Source: Intestinimonas massiliensis (ex Afouda et al. 2020)
GTDB taxonomy: Bacteria; Bacillota; Clostridia; Oscillospirales; Oscillospiraceae
NCBI RefSeq assembly: GCF_001244995.1
Contig: NZ_LN869529.1
Span: forward strand, 847,264-911,263
Length of the DNA: 64,000 nt
Direction of reading: 5' to 3'
In this document: in pieces, positions 50,679 to 59,501 of the stretch
How positions within the stretch are numbered: position 1 is the stretch's first letter
How the letters are laid out: each line of letters opens with the position of its first letter
Position numbers and translations under genes: made by a program
Notes under the pieces: generated by a model
Told to the model about the DNA's origin: nothing
Databases searched by the model: none
Seen by the model: only the letters and a program-made list of their open reading frames with translations

Positions 50679-51869
50679 ATGAAAGAGTTGTCCCAAACCG
50701 CACAGGCTGTCCGCGCATCCACAACATTGGCCATTGACGCCCTGTTCAAGCAGATGAAGGCCGACGGCATTGATGTGATCGGTTTCGGCGCCGGTGAGCC
50801 CGATTTTAATACGCCTGATAACATCAAGGAGGCCGGTATCGCCGCCATCCGTGACAACTTTACCCGCTATACCCCCGCCTCTGGCATCATGGAGCTGCGC
50901 CAAGCCATCTGCGCCCGGCTCAAGGCCGACTGTGATCTGGACTATAAGCCCGCACAAATTGTGGCCGCCAGCGGAGCCAAGCACGCCTTGTATATCGCGC
51001 TCCAGACGCTGGTGAACCCTGGGGACGAGATCATCCTGCCCGCGCCGTTCTGGGTGAGCTACTACGAGCTGATCAGAATGGTGGGCGCGGTTCCGGTGGT
51101 GCTGGATGCGACCGAAGCCAGTCACTTCAAGCTGACGGCCGAGCAGCTCTCCGCCGCCATCACGCCCAGGACCAAAGCCCTGATCCTGAACAACCCCTCC
51201 AACCCCACGGGCATGGTCTACAGCAGGGAAGAGCTTCAGGCCATCGGCCGGGTCTGCGTGGAAAAGGACATCTATGTCATTGCCGACGAGATTTATTATC
51301 ATCTGATTTACGACGGAAAGACCTTTACCAGCTTCCCATCTGTGAGCGAGGAGGTCAAGGAGCGCACCGTCCTGATCAACGGCGTGTCCAAGTCCTATGC
51401 TATGACGGGCTGGCGGATCGGCTATGCTGCCGCCAACGAGCAGATCGCCAAGGTCATGTCCAACTACCTCAGTCACTCCACCGCCGCCCCCTGTTCCATC
51501 GCCCAGAAAGCCGCCGTGGAAGCTCTCATTGGTCCCCAGGACACGGTGGACACCATGACCTCCGCCTTTGAGGCCCGCCGCGACCATCTGGTGGAGCGGA
51601 TGAACCGGATCCCCGGCGTGAGCTGTCTGAAGCCCGAGGGCGCCTTCTATATTATGATGAATCTGGAGCAGTTGGTGGGGAAGACCCTCCACGGGGTATT
51701 CATCCGGGATGCCGACGATTTTGCCGATGCCTTCCTGAAGCATGGGCTGGTCGCCACGGTGCCCTGTACCGGCTTTGGCGCTCCCAACTTTGTCCGCTGG
51801 TCCTATGCCACCTCCCTGCAAAACATCGACGAAGGCCTGAACCGCCTGGAAAAGTTCCTGGCGGAATAA
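50679..51869 (+). CDS. Class I PLP-dependent aminotransferase (aspartate type)
   Basis: A 396-residue aminotransferase, most likely for aspartate or aromatic amino acids. FGAGEPDFNTPDNI, NNPSNPTGMVYS and the PLP Lys in NGVSKSYAMTGWRIGYAA (near residue 236) are typical of subgroup Ib (AspB-like) enzymes. CTGGAGGAG precedes the ATG at 50679. It is a single-gene unit with its own promoter and terminator. The exact substrate is not decided. Confidence 0.92.
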   Translation: MKELSQTAQAVRASTTLAIDALFKQMKADGIDVIGFGAGEPDFNTPDNIKEAGIAAIRDNFTRYTPASGIMELRQAICARLKADCDLDYKPAQIVAASGAKHALYIALQTLVNPGDEIILPAPFWVSYYELIRMVGAVPVVLDATEASHFKLTAEQLSAAITPRTKALILNNPSNPTGMVYSREELQAIGRVCVEKDIYVIADEIYYHLIYDGKTFTSFPSVSEEVKERTVLINGVSKSYAMTGWRIGYAAANEQIAKVMSNYLSHSTAAPCSIAQKAAVEALIGPQDTVDTMTSAFEARRDHLVERMNRIPGVSCLKPEGAFYIMMNLEQLVGKTLHGVFIRDADDFADAFLKHGLVATVPCTGFGAPNFVRWSYATSLQNIDEGLNRLEKFLAE

Positions 51870-51878
51870 ACCCCGCTG

Positions 51879-51913
51879 AAAAACGGAGCGGACCTTGTGT
51901 CCGCTCCGTTTTT
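51879..51913 (+). terminator. Intrinsic terminator after the aminotransferase
   Basis: A perfect 15-bp stem (51879-51893 with 51899-51913, loop CTTGT) ends in T5. Confidence 0.92.
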
Positions 51914-51954
51914 GTGGTATCCTGTGTTTGAATTTTTGAAGACGAGGTGGACCC

Positions 51955-53394
51955 ATGAGTAACACCAGTACCTATGAAAGCCCGCTGTCCTCCCGGTATG
52001 CCAGCGATGAAATGCTCCGGCTGTTTTCCGCTGACAAAAAGTTTTCAACCTGGCGGCGCCTGTGGGTGGCCTTGGCCAGGGGAGAGATGGAACTGGGCCT
52101 CCCAGTCACCGCCGAACAGGTGGCCGAGCTGGAAGCCCATCTGGACGACATCAATTACGACTCCGCCGCCCAGTGGGAAAAGAAGCTCCGCCACGACGTG
52201 ATGGCCCACATTCATGCCTATGGAGAGCAGTGCCCCAAGGCTATGCCCATTATCCACCTGGGCGCCACCAGTTGTTATGTCGGCGACAATACCGACCTCA
52301 TCCTTATGCGGGAGGGCCTTGGACTCATCCGGGATAAGCTGGTACGTGTGCTGGCGGTTTTGGCCGATTTTTCCGACAAGTATAAATCCCTTCCGACCCT
52401 TGGTTTTACTCACTTTCAGCCTGCACAGCTTGTCACCGTGGGAAAACGGGCCACCCTCTGGATGAATGAGCTGCTGATGGATTTGGATGAGGTGGAGTAC
52501 CGGATCGACCGGCTTCCGCTCCGTGGCGTAAAGGGGACCACCGGTACCCAGGCCAGCTTTCTGGAACTCTTTGAGGGCGACCATGAGAAAGTGCTGGAGC
52601 TGGACCGCAAAATTGCGAAGGAGATGGGCTTTACATCCACTGTACCCGTATGTGGTCAGACCTACTCCCGCAAGGTGGATGCCGCCGTTCTGGCCACCCT
52701 GTCCGGGATTGCCCAGTCGGCCAGTAAATTTGCCACCGATCTGCGGCTTCTGTGTCACCTGAAGGAGGTGGAGGAGCCCTTTGAGAAAAATCAGATCGGC
52801 TCCTCCGCCATGCCTTACAAGCGCAACCCCATGCGCTCGGAGCGCATCTGCTCCCTGGCCCGGTACGTGATGGTGGATGCCCTCAATCCTGCGGTCACAG
52901 CCTCCACCCAATGGTTTGAGCGCACATTGGATGACTCTGCCAACAAGCGCATCTCGGTCCCCGAGGCCTTCCTGGCGGTAGATGCCATCCTCAATATCTA
53001 TGAAAACGTGGTGTCGGGTCTGGTGGTCCATGAAAAGGTCATCGAAAAGCACATCCTGGAAGAGCTGCCGTTCATGGCTTCGGAAAACATCATGATGGAC
53101 GCGGTGAAGCGGGGCGGCGACCGGCAGGCCCTCCATGAGCGCATCCGGGTCCTCTCCCAGGAGGCGGGGCGGAATGTAAAGGAGCTTGGCCTGTCCAATA
53201 ATCTGATCGAGCTCATCGCCGCGGACCCCATGTTTGGCATGAACAGGGAAGCGCTTACCGCCCATCTCGAGCCCTCCCGCTATATCGGCCGCTGCCCGGA
53301 GCAGGTGACGGAGTTCCTGGAGGGCAGCGTGAAGCCGGTCCTGGCGCGCCATGCGGAGGCCTTGAGCACCGGCAGTGTGGAATTAAAGGTCTAA
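51955..53394 (+). CDS. purB: Adenylosuccinate lyase
   Basis: PurB acts twice in purine synthesis, removing fumarate from SAICAR and from adenylosuccinate. The 479 residues are of the longer eukaryote-like type seen in many Clostridia. Motifs are HLGATSCYVGDNTD, GFTHFQPAQLVTVGKRA and the catalytic Ser loop GSSAMPYKRNPMRSERIC. GACGAGGTGG precedes the ATG. No other pur genes are adjacent. pfkA follows after 22 bp. Confidence 0.96.
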   Translation: MSNTSTYESPLSSRYASDEMLRLFSADKKFSTWRRLWVALARGEMELGLPVTAEQVAELEAHLDDINYDSAAQWEKKLRHDVMAHIHAYGEQCPKAMPIIHLGATSCYVGDNTDLILMREGLGLIRDKLVRVLAVLADFSDKYKSLPTLGFTHFQPAQLVTVGKRATLWMNELLMDLDEVEYRIDRLPLRGVKGTTGTQASFLELFEGDHEKVLELDRKIAKEMGFTSTVPVCGQTYSRKVDAAVLATLSGIAQSASKFATDLRLLCHLKEVEEPFEKNQIGSSAMPYKRNPMRSERICSLARYVMVDALNPAVTASTQWFERTLDDSANKRISVPEAFLAVDAILNIYENVVSGLVVHEKVIEKHILEELPFMASENIMMDAVKRGGDRQALHERIRVLSQEAGRNVKELGLSNNLIELIAADPMFGMNREALTAHLEPSRYIGRCPEQVTEFLEGSVKPVLARHAEALSTGSVELKV

Positions 53395-53416
53395 ATGAAA
53401 TAAGGAGGTCAGCAGT

Positions 53417-54403
53417 ATGGCAAGTGCAGTACGCCGTATCGGCGTGTTTACCAGCGGCGGTGACGCGCCCGGTATGAACGCCGCAATCCGTTCCGTGGTC
53501 CGCACCTCTCTGCACATGGGTATTGAGTGTATTGGTATCCGCAGGGGGTATCACGGCCTGATTACAGGAGACTTCACCCCTTTGAATTTTGAAAGCGTCA
53601 GCGGCCTGAGCCGCCGGGGCGGCACCATGCTCTACTCCGCCCGGAGTGAAGAATTCCGCGGGGAGGCCGGTCAGGAGAAAGCAGCGGCCACCTGTAAGCT
53701 GCTGGGCTTGGAGGGCCTTGTCGGCATCGGCGGCGACGGCACCTTCCGCGGTCTTCTGGAGCTCTCCCGGCTGGGAATCTCCGTGGTAGGCGTACCCGGT
53801 ACCATCGACAATGACATTGCCTGCTCCACCTATACCATCGGGTTTGACACCGCTTGCAATACTGCCCTGGACTCCATCGATAAACTGCGCGACACCATGC
53901 AGTCCCATGAGCGCTGCTCGGTGGTGGAAGTAATGGGGCGCCGCGCGGGGCACCTGGCTCTCTATGTGGGCGTGGCCTGCGGGGCCACCTGCGTGCTGGT
54001 GCCGGAGCGGAAGGTGGATTTTGAGCGGGATGTCATTGAACCCATCCGTCGGGCCCGCTTGGGCGGCCGGACACACTTCATGGTCATCGTGGCCGAAGGC
54101 GTGGCCAGTGCCTACGATGTAGCCAAGCACATCACAGAGGCCACTTCTCTCGATACCCGGGTCACGGTACTGGGACACGTCCAGCGAGGCGGAGCCCCCT
54201 CGGTCCGCGACCGGGTGGTGGCCACCTATATGGGCTATGAAGCTGTTCGCCTGTTGGCGGAGGGAAAGACCAACCGCGTCGTCTGCGTTCAGGGTGAGAC
54301 CTATGTGGATTACGACATCACGGAGGCCCTCAAAATGAAAAAAGATCTCAATGAGCAGACCTATACCGTTATGCGCGCCCTGACCGGCGTGGGGGCGGAA
54401 TGA
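53417..54403 (+). CDS. pfkA: ATP-type 6-phosphofructokinase
   Basis: PfkA commits fructose 6-phosphate to glycolysis. The 328 residues include TSGGDAPGMNAAIR (ATP site), GIGGDGTFRG and PGTIDNDIACS. GGDG and PGTIDND are the residues of ATP-dependent enzymes (positions equivalent to G104 and G124 of E. coli). TAAGGAGGT precedes the ATG. A pyrophosphate-type PFK gene stands convergently downstream. Confidence 0.95.
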   Translation: MASAVRRIGVFTSGGDAPGMNAAIRSVVRTSLHMGIECIGIRRGYHGLITGDFTPLNFESVSGLSRRGGTMLYSARSEEFRGEAGQEKAAATCKLLGLEGLVGIGGDGTFRGLLELSRLGISVVGVPGTIDNDIACSTYTIGFDTACNTALDSIDKLRDTMQSHERCSVVEVMGRRAGHLALYVGVACGATCVLVPERKVDFERDVIEPIRRARLGGRTHFMVIVAEGVASAYDVAKHITEATSLDTRVTVLGHVQRGGAPSVRDRVVATYMGYEAVRLLAEGKTNRVVCVQGETYVDYDITEALKMKKDLNEQTYTVMRALTGVGAE

Positions 54404-54435
54404 TCAAAAGCCAAAGCCGGGTGTCCATAAAAGAG

Positions 54436-54474
54436 AAAAGTGCAGGGTATGGAAAAGTCATACCCTGCACTTTT
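54436..54474. terminator. Bidirectional terminator between pfkA and pfp
   Basis: A perfect 16-bp stem (54436-54451 with 54459-54474) has AAAA at one end and TTTT at the other, and serves both convergent genes. Confidence 0.85.
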
Positions 54475-54506
54475 GTTCGCCCATCGAACGACCGTGCCGT
54501 TTGGGA

Positions 54507-55751
54507 TCACATCTCTGTGGTGAGAACCTTTTTCAACCTTGCAAAGCGGGGGAGGGAGTGCTCTCTGGGGCGCTCCGGTTCTCCCTGGATCAGCGGCAGT
54601 ACATAGTCAATGAAGGGCTGCTCAATGCCATTGCCCGCCTCATTGATCCACTCGCGTGGCACCTTTTTTTCAAAATTGGCCACGATATCCAACGGCTGGA
54701 GCACGGTTCTGCACTCATACCGCTCTCCGGCCCGCAGGCATTCGAACGCCACCATCTTGTCGGTCACGCCGGCCACGGCGGACTCCACCGCCACCCGGCC
54801 GGCCAGCTTAGCCTCCTCCACGTCGGCCTGAGAGGCCAGGTGAGAACCGCAGCGCTGAAGCAGAGAGAGCTCAATGCCCCGGACCTTGGCGCCGGTCCGT
54901 TGCTTCACCACTTCGGCCAGCATCGTGGCCAGCCCGCCCAGTTGAGCGTGGCCAAAGCCGTCGGTCGCAGAGGTCTTGGCCTCGGACACAAACGTGCCGT
55001 CGGCGTAGTGGATGCCCTCAGATACCGCAATCATACATTTTCCGGTCCGGCGATAGATATCCTCTACATCCGCGATGAACCGCTCCATGTCGAAGTCGGT
55101 CTCGGGCAGGTAGATGAGGTCCGGCCCGAACCCGGCCCAGGTAGCCAAAGCGGCGGAGCCAGCCAGCCAGCCGGCATGGCGGCCCATGATCTCCACCACG
55201 GTAATCATGCCGGTATCATAGACATGTGCGTCCTGCCAGACCTCCATGCAGGAGGTGGAGATATACTTGGCGGCGCTAGCGAACCCCGGGCAGTGATCCG
55301 TGCCGTTCAGATCGTTGTCAATGGTCTTGGGAATCCCCATAATGCGGCATTCATAGCCCACCTTCTGCATATACTTGGAGATCTTGTTGCAGGTGTCCAT
55401 GGAATCGTTGCCGCCGTTATAGAAGAAATAGCGCACATTATATTTCTGGAAAATCTCCAGAATGCGCTTGTAGTCCGTGTCGTCCACGTCGGGGTCGGCC
55501 AGCTTATACCGGCAGGAGCCCAGGGCAGAGGAGGGGGTGTTCTGCAGCAGCTCCAGTTCCGTCGGTTCCTCCTGCCCCATGTCGTACAGCCGGTCCTCCA
55601 GCACGCCCTTGATGCCATGGGCTGCGCCCAGCACGCGGGTGATGCAGTCAGCCTCCAGAGCCGCCTGGATAGCACCCTGCACACTGGCATTGATGACGGC
55701 GGTGGGGCCGCCGGACTGTCCGATGATGCACGCGCCCTTCAATTCGCTCAT
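54507..55751 (-). CDS. pfp: Pyrophosphate-type 6-phosphofructokinase
   Basis: This enzyme phosphorylates fructose 6-phosphate reversibly with PPi. The 414 residues begin GACIIGQSGGPTAVINAS. The discriminating motifs GGNDS and PKTIDNDL replace the Gly residues of ATP enzymes by Asp and Lys, the established signature of PPi dependence. MGRHAGWLA follows. AGGAGG stands before the ATG. It faces the ATP-type pfkA and is divergent from fba. Confidence 0.92.
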   Translation of the reverse strand: MSELKGACIIGQSGGPTAVINASVQGAIQAALEADCITRVLGAAHGIKGVLEDRLYDMGQEEPTELELLQNTPSSALGSCRYKLADPDVDDTDYKRILEIFQKYNVRYFFYNGGNDSMDTCNKISKYMQKVGYECRIMGIPKTIDNDLNGTDHCPGFASAAKYISTSCMEVWQDAHVYDTGMITVVEIMGRHAGWLAGSAALATWAGFGPDLIYLPETDFDMERFIADVEDIYRRTGKCMIAVSEGIHYADGTFVSEAKTSATDGFGHAQLGGLATMLAEVVKQRTGAKVRGIELSLLQRCGSHLASQADVEEAKLAGRVAVESAVAGVTDKMVAFECLRAGERYECRTVLQPLDIVANFEKKVPREWINEAGNGIEQPFIDYVLPLIQGEPERPREHSLPRFARLKKVLTTEM

Positions 55752-55831
55752 ATGAAATCCTCCTATCGCAATTATAGTATTTTTCGTTTCCTCTCAAAAT
55801 GCTTTCGCTAGAAAGTCGTTTCTGCCTAAAT

Positions 55832-55860
55832 ATAATAGCACACCCTCTTGCATTTATCAA
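55832..55860 (-). promoter_or_regulatory. Sigma-A promoter of pfp
   Basis: On the minus strand TTGATA (55860-55855) and TATTAT (55837-55832) are 17 bp apart. The leader is about 75 nt. Confidence 0.85.
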
Positions 55861-55876
55861 CTATTGCTGTTAAAAT
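55848..55876 (+). promoter_or_regulatory. Sigma-A promoter of fba
   Basis: TTGCAT (55848-55853) and TAAAAT (55871-55876) are 17 bp apart. The -35 boxes of the pfp and fba promoters are separated by a single base, so the polymerases exclude each other or share control. Confidence 0.8.
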
Positions 55877-55909
55877 TGAATTACAAAATAAAAAAGGAGT
55901 TGATCTGCT

Positions 55910-56848
55910 ATGCCACTGGTCACATCCACCGAAATGTTCAAGAAGGCCTATGAGGGCGGCTATGCCATCGGTGCTTTCAATGTCAACAATATGGAAATCG
56001 TGCAGGGCATCACCGAGGCCGCCCGGGACCTGAGCGCCCCCCTGATTCTTCAGGTCTCCAAGGGCGCCCGCGCCTATGCCAACCACACCTATCTGGTGAA
56101 GCTGGTGGAGGCCGCCGTGATCGAGTGCCCCAACATCCCCATCGTCCTGCATCTGGACCACGGTCCCGACTTCGAGACCTGCAAGAGCTGCATCGACGGA
56201 GGCTTTACCTCTGTCATGATTGACGCCTCTTCCAAGCCCTTTGCCGAAAACATTGAAATCACCAAAAAGGTGGTGGAATACGCCCACGACCACGGCGTGG
56301 TGGTGGAGGCGGAGCTGGGTACCCTGGCCGGCATCGAGGATGACGTGAAGGTCTCTGCTGAAGATTCCTCCTATACGCACCCCGAAGAGGTGGAGGAGTT
56401 CGTCACCAAGACCGGCTGTGACTCCCTGGCCATTGCCATCGGCACCAGCCACGGCGCCTATAAGTTTAAGCCCGGCACCAAGCCCCAGCTCCGTTTCGAT
56501 GTGCTGGAGGAGGTATCCAAGCGCCTGCCCGGCTTCCCCATCGTGCTCCACGGCTCTTCCTCCGTGCCCCAGGAGTATGTGAAGATGATCAACGAGAATG
56601 GCGGCAATATGCCTGGCGCCATTGGCGTGCCGGAGGACCAGCTCCGCCAGGCCGCCCGCATGTCCGTATGCAAGATCAATATCGACTCTGATTTGCGCCT
56701 GGCCATGACGGGCACCATCCGACAGTTCTTCAACGAGCATCCTGACAAATTTGATCCCCGCGAATACCTCAAGCCCGCCCGCGCAAACATCAAGGAGCTG
56801 GTGGCTCATAAGATCGTGGACGTCCTGGGCTGCGATCACAAAGCGTAA
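55910..56848 (+). CDS. fba: Class II fructose-1,6-bisphosphate aldolase
   Basis: Fba splits fructose 1,6-bisphosphate into two triose phosphates with a zinc ion. The 312 residues carry AIGAFNVNNMEIVQG, the zinc and catalytic motif VLHLDHGPDF, VEAELGTLAGIEDD, GTSHGAYKF and VLHGSSSVP. AAAAAGGAG precedes the ATG. Together with pfkA and pfp it forms a small glycolytic cluster. A tagatose-bisphosphate specificity cannot be fully excluded. Confidence 0.95.
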   Translation: MPLVTSTEMFKKAYEGGYAIGAFNVNNMEIVQGITEAARDLSAPLILQVSKGARAYANHTYLVKLVEAAVIECPNIPIVLHLDHGPDFETCKSCIDGGFTSVMIDASSKPFAENIEITKKVVEYAHDHGVVVEAELGTLAGIEDDVKVSAEDSSYTHPEEVEEFVTKTGCDSLAIAIGTSHGAYKFKPGTKPQLRFDVLEEVSKRLPGFPIVLHGSSSVPQEYVKMINENGGNMPGAIGVPEDQLRQAARMSVCKINIDSDLRLAMTGTIRQFFNEHPDKFDPREYLKPARANIKELVAHKIVDVLGCDHKA

Positions 56849-56856
56849 AACCTGCC

Positions 56857-56898
56857 AAACAGCCGCCCCGGTGCAGAATGACACTGGGGCGGCTGTTT
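56857..56898 (+). terminator. Intrinsic terminator after fba
   Basis: AAACAGCCGCCCC pairs with GGGGCGGCTGTTT, extended by GGTG/CACT pairing, but with only a short T3 run. Confidence 0.7.
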
Positions 56899-57070
56899 GA
56901 TACCTCCTGAGCAGCCGGCTTCGCTCCGTCGCAGGCATCGTCCGACGCAAGAGGGCGTTCAGCCGGGCCAGGGGGCCCTGGAGCCAGGAGAGGGGGAGGC
57001 GGCGTCAGCCTTTCCCCTGCATCCGCCGTGCCGGTCAATTACGGCCAGTATCCCTGCAGCGCCTCCGCAC

Positions 57071-57721
57071 TCAAAGCAAGAGCCGGAGCAGCTCCTCCGG
57101 CGTGTCCACGATGCTTTCAGCGCCCTGTTCCTGGAGAAATGCCCTGTCTCGAAATCCCCAGGATACGGATAGGCAGGGGAGATGGGCATTGTGAGCCGTC
57201 TGGAGATCGACCTCGGAATCGCCCACATAGACGGCCCGTGTGGGTTCCGCCTTCAGTTCCCGGAGCGCCTGAAGTACCAGGTCCGGAGCCGGCTTTTTCC
57301 GCAGTCCCGGACGTTCTCCGAGGGCCAGCGGCACCAGCGGCCCAAACGAATGGTCGCACAGCGTCTTGACCGCGTCATCGAGTTTGTTGGATACCACCGC
57401 CATGCGGAATCCATCTGCCTGAAGCCGTTCCAGCAGGGCTGGGACGCCGGGGTAGGGCCCGGTCTTATCCCGCATGTGAAGTCGGTAATGGCCCTTAAAC
57501 GTCTCCAGGCATTTTGCCTCCAGCTCCGGCGAAACCCGCGCCGGTAAAGCCAGATGGATCAGCCGCGCCACGCCGTTTCCCACGAACTGCCGCACCTCCG
57601 CCAGACTGCGGGTGGGAAACCCGTTCTCACGCAGGGCATAGTTGGTGCTGTCCGCCAGGTCCTCCAGCGTGTCCAGGAGTGTGCCGTCTAAATCAAAGAT
57701 CACGGTATCGAATCGTCTCAT
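57071..57721 (-). CDS. HAD family hydrolase (phosphoglycolate phosphatase-like)
   Basis: A 216-residue haloacid-dehalogenase phosphatase. Motif I FDLDGTLLDT supplies the nucleophilic Asp, motif II is VVSNK, and motif III/IV is KPAPDLVLQALRE ... YVGDSEVDLQTA. It resembles Gph/PpaX-type enzymes of subclass IA; the substrate is unknown. GGAGAG lies before the ATG at 57721; the in-frame ATG at 57742 would overlap this site. The 220 bp between it and fba shows nothing beyond the fba terminator. Confidence 0.88.
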   Translation of the reverse strand: MRRFDTVIFDLDGTLLDTLEDLADSTNYALRENGFPTRSLAEVRQFVGNGVARLIHLALPARVSPELEAKCLETFKGHYRLHMRDKTGPYPGVPALLERLQADGFRMAVVSNKLDDAVKTLCDHSFGPLVPLALGERPGLRKKPAPDLVLQALRELKAEPTRAVYVGDSEVDLQTAHNAHLPCLSVSWGFRDRAFLQEQGAESIVDTPEELLRLLL

Positions 57722-57813
57722 TTTTCTCTCCATTCCCTCCAAACAAAATTATGGCCCCAAAGTGCTTTCCCCGCATAGGATAAAGCAGAACCTTGGAAAG
57801 GAGGGAGCTGCCC

Positions 57814-58359
57814 TTGGCATTGCCCATCATTCCATACGACAGAAAAGCGGCCGTGCGCTATGCGCATCAGTGGGCCTTCAGCCGCAACCCCGCCTTTTAC
57901 GATTATGAGGAGCTGGGCGGCGACTGCACCAATTTCGCCTCCCAGTGCCTTTATGCCGGTACCGGCGTCATGAATTTTACGCCCACTTACGGCTGGTACT
58001 ACATTGATGCCAACAACAAAGCCCCTGCCTGGACCGGTGTGGCCTATTTTTATAATTTTATCACCCGGAACGAGATCAGTCCAGGCCCCTTTGGTGTTGA
58101 GACCACCTTAGACCACCTGGAGCCTGGCGATTTCATCCAGTTCCGATTCAACAAAGAGGCCTTTGGCCACACGCCGATCATTGTGGCCATGGGAGAACCT
58201 CCCACACTGGACAATACGCTGGTCGCCGCCCACTCCTATGATGCCGACTGGCGGCCGGTTAGCAGTTACTTCTTTCAGGAAATCCGCTTCCTCCACATTT
58301 TAGGGGCCTATGCACCCCAGCCCTGGCCGCAGATGCCGGGACCACGGCCGCCCGTCTGA
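57814..58359 (+). CDS. Amidase_6 domain protein
   Basis: A 181-residue protein with the putative amidase domain PF12671 over nearly its whole length. YDRKAAVRYAHQWAF, GGDCTNFASQCLYAG (catalytic-Cys-like region) and GDFIQFRF with GHTPIIVAMG are the family pattern of NlpC/P60-like folds. No signal peptide is visible. The TTG at 57814 follows AAAGGAGGG at 8 nt. Such proteins are frequent in spore-formers and are often sporulation-linked; the function is not proven. Confidence 0.8.
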   Translation: MALPIIPYDRKAAVRYAHQWAFSRNPAFYDYEELGGDCTNFASQCLYAGTGVMNFTPTYGWYYIDANNKAPAWTGVAYFYNFITRNEISPGPFGVETTLDHLEPGDFIQFRFNKEAFGHTPIIVAMGEPPTLDNTLVAAHSYDADWRPVSSYFFQEIRFLHILGAYAPQPWPQMPGPRPPV

Positions 58360-58383
58360 GGGGGTGGCCGTGGTCCCTTTTTT
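58338..58383 (+). terminator. Intrinsic terminator overlapping the end of the Amidase_6 gene
   Basis: A perfect 12-bp stem (58338-58349 with 58366-58377) is followed by T6. Its left arm encodes the last codons of the protein (PGPRPP). The recombinase gene converges from the other side. Confidence 0.85.
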
Positions 58384-59398
58384 ACGGCTTCTCGGGTTTT
58401 ACAGATCTTTTTTTAACCGTTCCCAGTGGATTGGCCCGGGCCGCCAGACGCAAATCATCACGGTCCACATGGGTGTAAATCTGGGTGGTATTCAAATGCT
58501 CATGGCCCAGTAATTCCTGAAGGGTCCGTACATCCACGCCGTTTTGGAGCATCAGCGTGGCGGCCGTATGGCGCAGCTTGTGGCTGGAATACTGGCTGCT
58601 GTCCAGCCCCGCCTTTTTCAGCCGCTGTTTAACCATGTAGTGGACTGCGTCCGTAGTCATGCGGGTATGCTTACGGGTCAGAAATAGGGCGTTCTTATCC
58701 GCTGCAGCCAAATGGCTGCGGACCGCCAGCCAGTCCTCAATCGCCCCCTGACAGGCGTCGTTCAAATAGAGCATCCGCTCTTTATTGCCTTTGCCCAGCA
58801 CTCTGAGCTGTTCTCCTCGAACATCCGTTAGATTCAGGCCGACTAACTCGGAGATCCGAAGTCCACAGTTCAAAAAGAGGGTCAAAATGCAGTAGTCCCG
58901 CTCCTTGTTTGGCGCATCCACACTTTCCAGAAGCTGGATACTCTCGTGGAGATCCAGATAGCGCGGAAGGGTTTTTTTCAGTCTGGGAGAGTCCAGATCC
59001 TGCATGGGATTTTCCGCGATTAATTTTGCCTTGTTGGTGAGATACTTATAAAACGAGCGGATGGCGGCAATCTTTCGGGCGCGGGCGGCCGGAGCAAGCC
59101 CATAACCGGCGCCCGGGCTGTTGGCGTGCCTGACGCGGTCGCGGCTGAGGTAGTTCATGTAGGAGTAGACATCGGTCAAGGTTACCGAGCGGACCAAATC
59201 CAGATCCACATCATCAATCGCGATCTCATCCAGTTCCGCGGACCGGGATGCTTTTCCTTTTTCAATTTTCATAAATCGGAAGAAGTTCCGCAGATCCAGG
59301 TAATACTCATCGACTGTTTTTCTGGAGTGGCCCTGGATCGTCTCGTGATAGACCAAAAAGTCACGAATGATGGCAGGCGCTTCGGTACGATAGTCCAT
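58382..59398 (-). CDS. Tyrosine recombinase, XerC/XerD-like
   Basis: A 338-residue site-specific recombinase with a SAM-like N-terminal core-binding domain (about 8-125) and a C-terminal catalytic domain. The active-site set is visible: Arg in CGLRISELVGL, Lys in GKGNKERM, HxxR in SHKLRHTAA, His in LGHEHLNTTQIYTHV and its Tyr. It is longer than housekeeping XerC/D (about 300), with an insertion around 85-110. The chromosomal Xer enzyme is possible, but a 28-bp palindrome lies 23 bp upstream of its start, so it may act on its own site. Confidence 0.87.
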   Translation of the reverse strand: MDYRTEAPAIIRDFLVYHETIQGHSRKTVDEYYLDLRNFFRFMKIEKGKASRSAELDEIAIDDVDLDLVRSVTLTDVYSYMNYLSRDRVRHANSPGAGYGLAPAARARKIAAIRSFYKYLTNKAKLIAENPMQDLDSPRLKKTLPRYLDLHESIQLLESVDAPNKERDYCILTLFLNCGLRISELVGLNLTDVRGEQLRVLGKGNKERMLYLNDACQGAIEDWLAVRSHLAAADKNALFLTRKHTRMTTDAVHYMVKQRLKKAGLDSSQYSSHKLRHTAATLMLQNGVDVRTLQELLGHEHLNTTQIYTHVDRDDLRLAARANPLGTVKKRSVKPEKP

Positions 59399-59420
59399 GG
59401 CAGACTTCAGCCCCCTCTCT

Positions 59421-59448
59421 ACTCAACAAAATTTTTATTTTGTTGAGT
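59421..59448. repeat. Perfect 28-bp palindrome upstream of the tyrosine recombinase
   Basis: ACTCAACAAAAT (59421-59432) and ATTTTGTTGAGT (59437-59448) are perfect inverted arms around TTTT. Read as 11-6-11 it has the size and symmetry of a dif-type recombinase site, though it does not match the known Bacillus or E. coli dif arms. It could instead be an operator. Confidence 0.6.
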
Positions 59449-59501
59449 TCGTTCCAGAAGCTGTTTTGCCTCCCTTCTGATCTGATTGGAGTGGATCTTG
59501 T

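Noticed and set aside
58382-59398. Calling the tyrosine recombinase the integrase of the element in cotJC
   Set aside because: It lies more than 3 kb outside the junction, separated by radA, cwlD and the cotJ promoter, all ordinary chromosomal genes.
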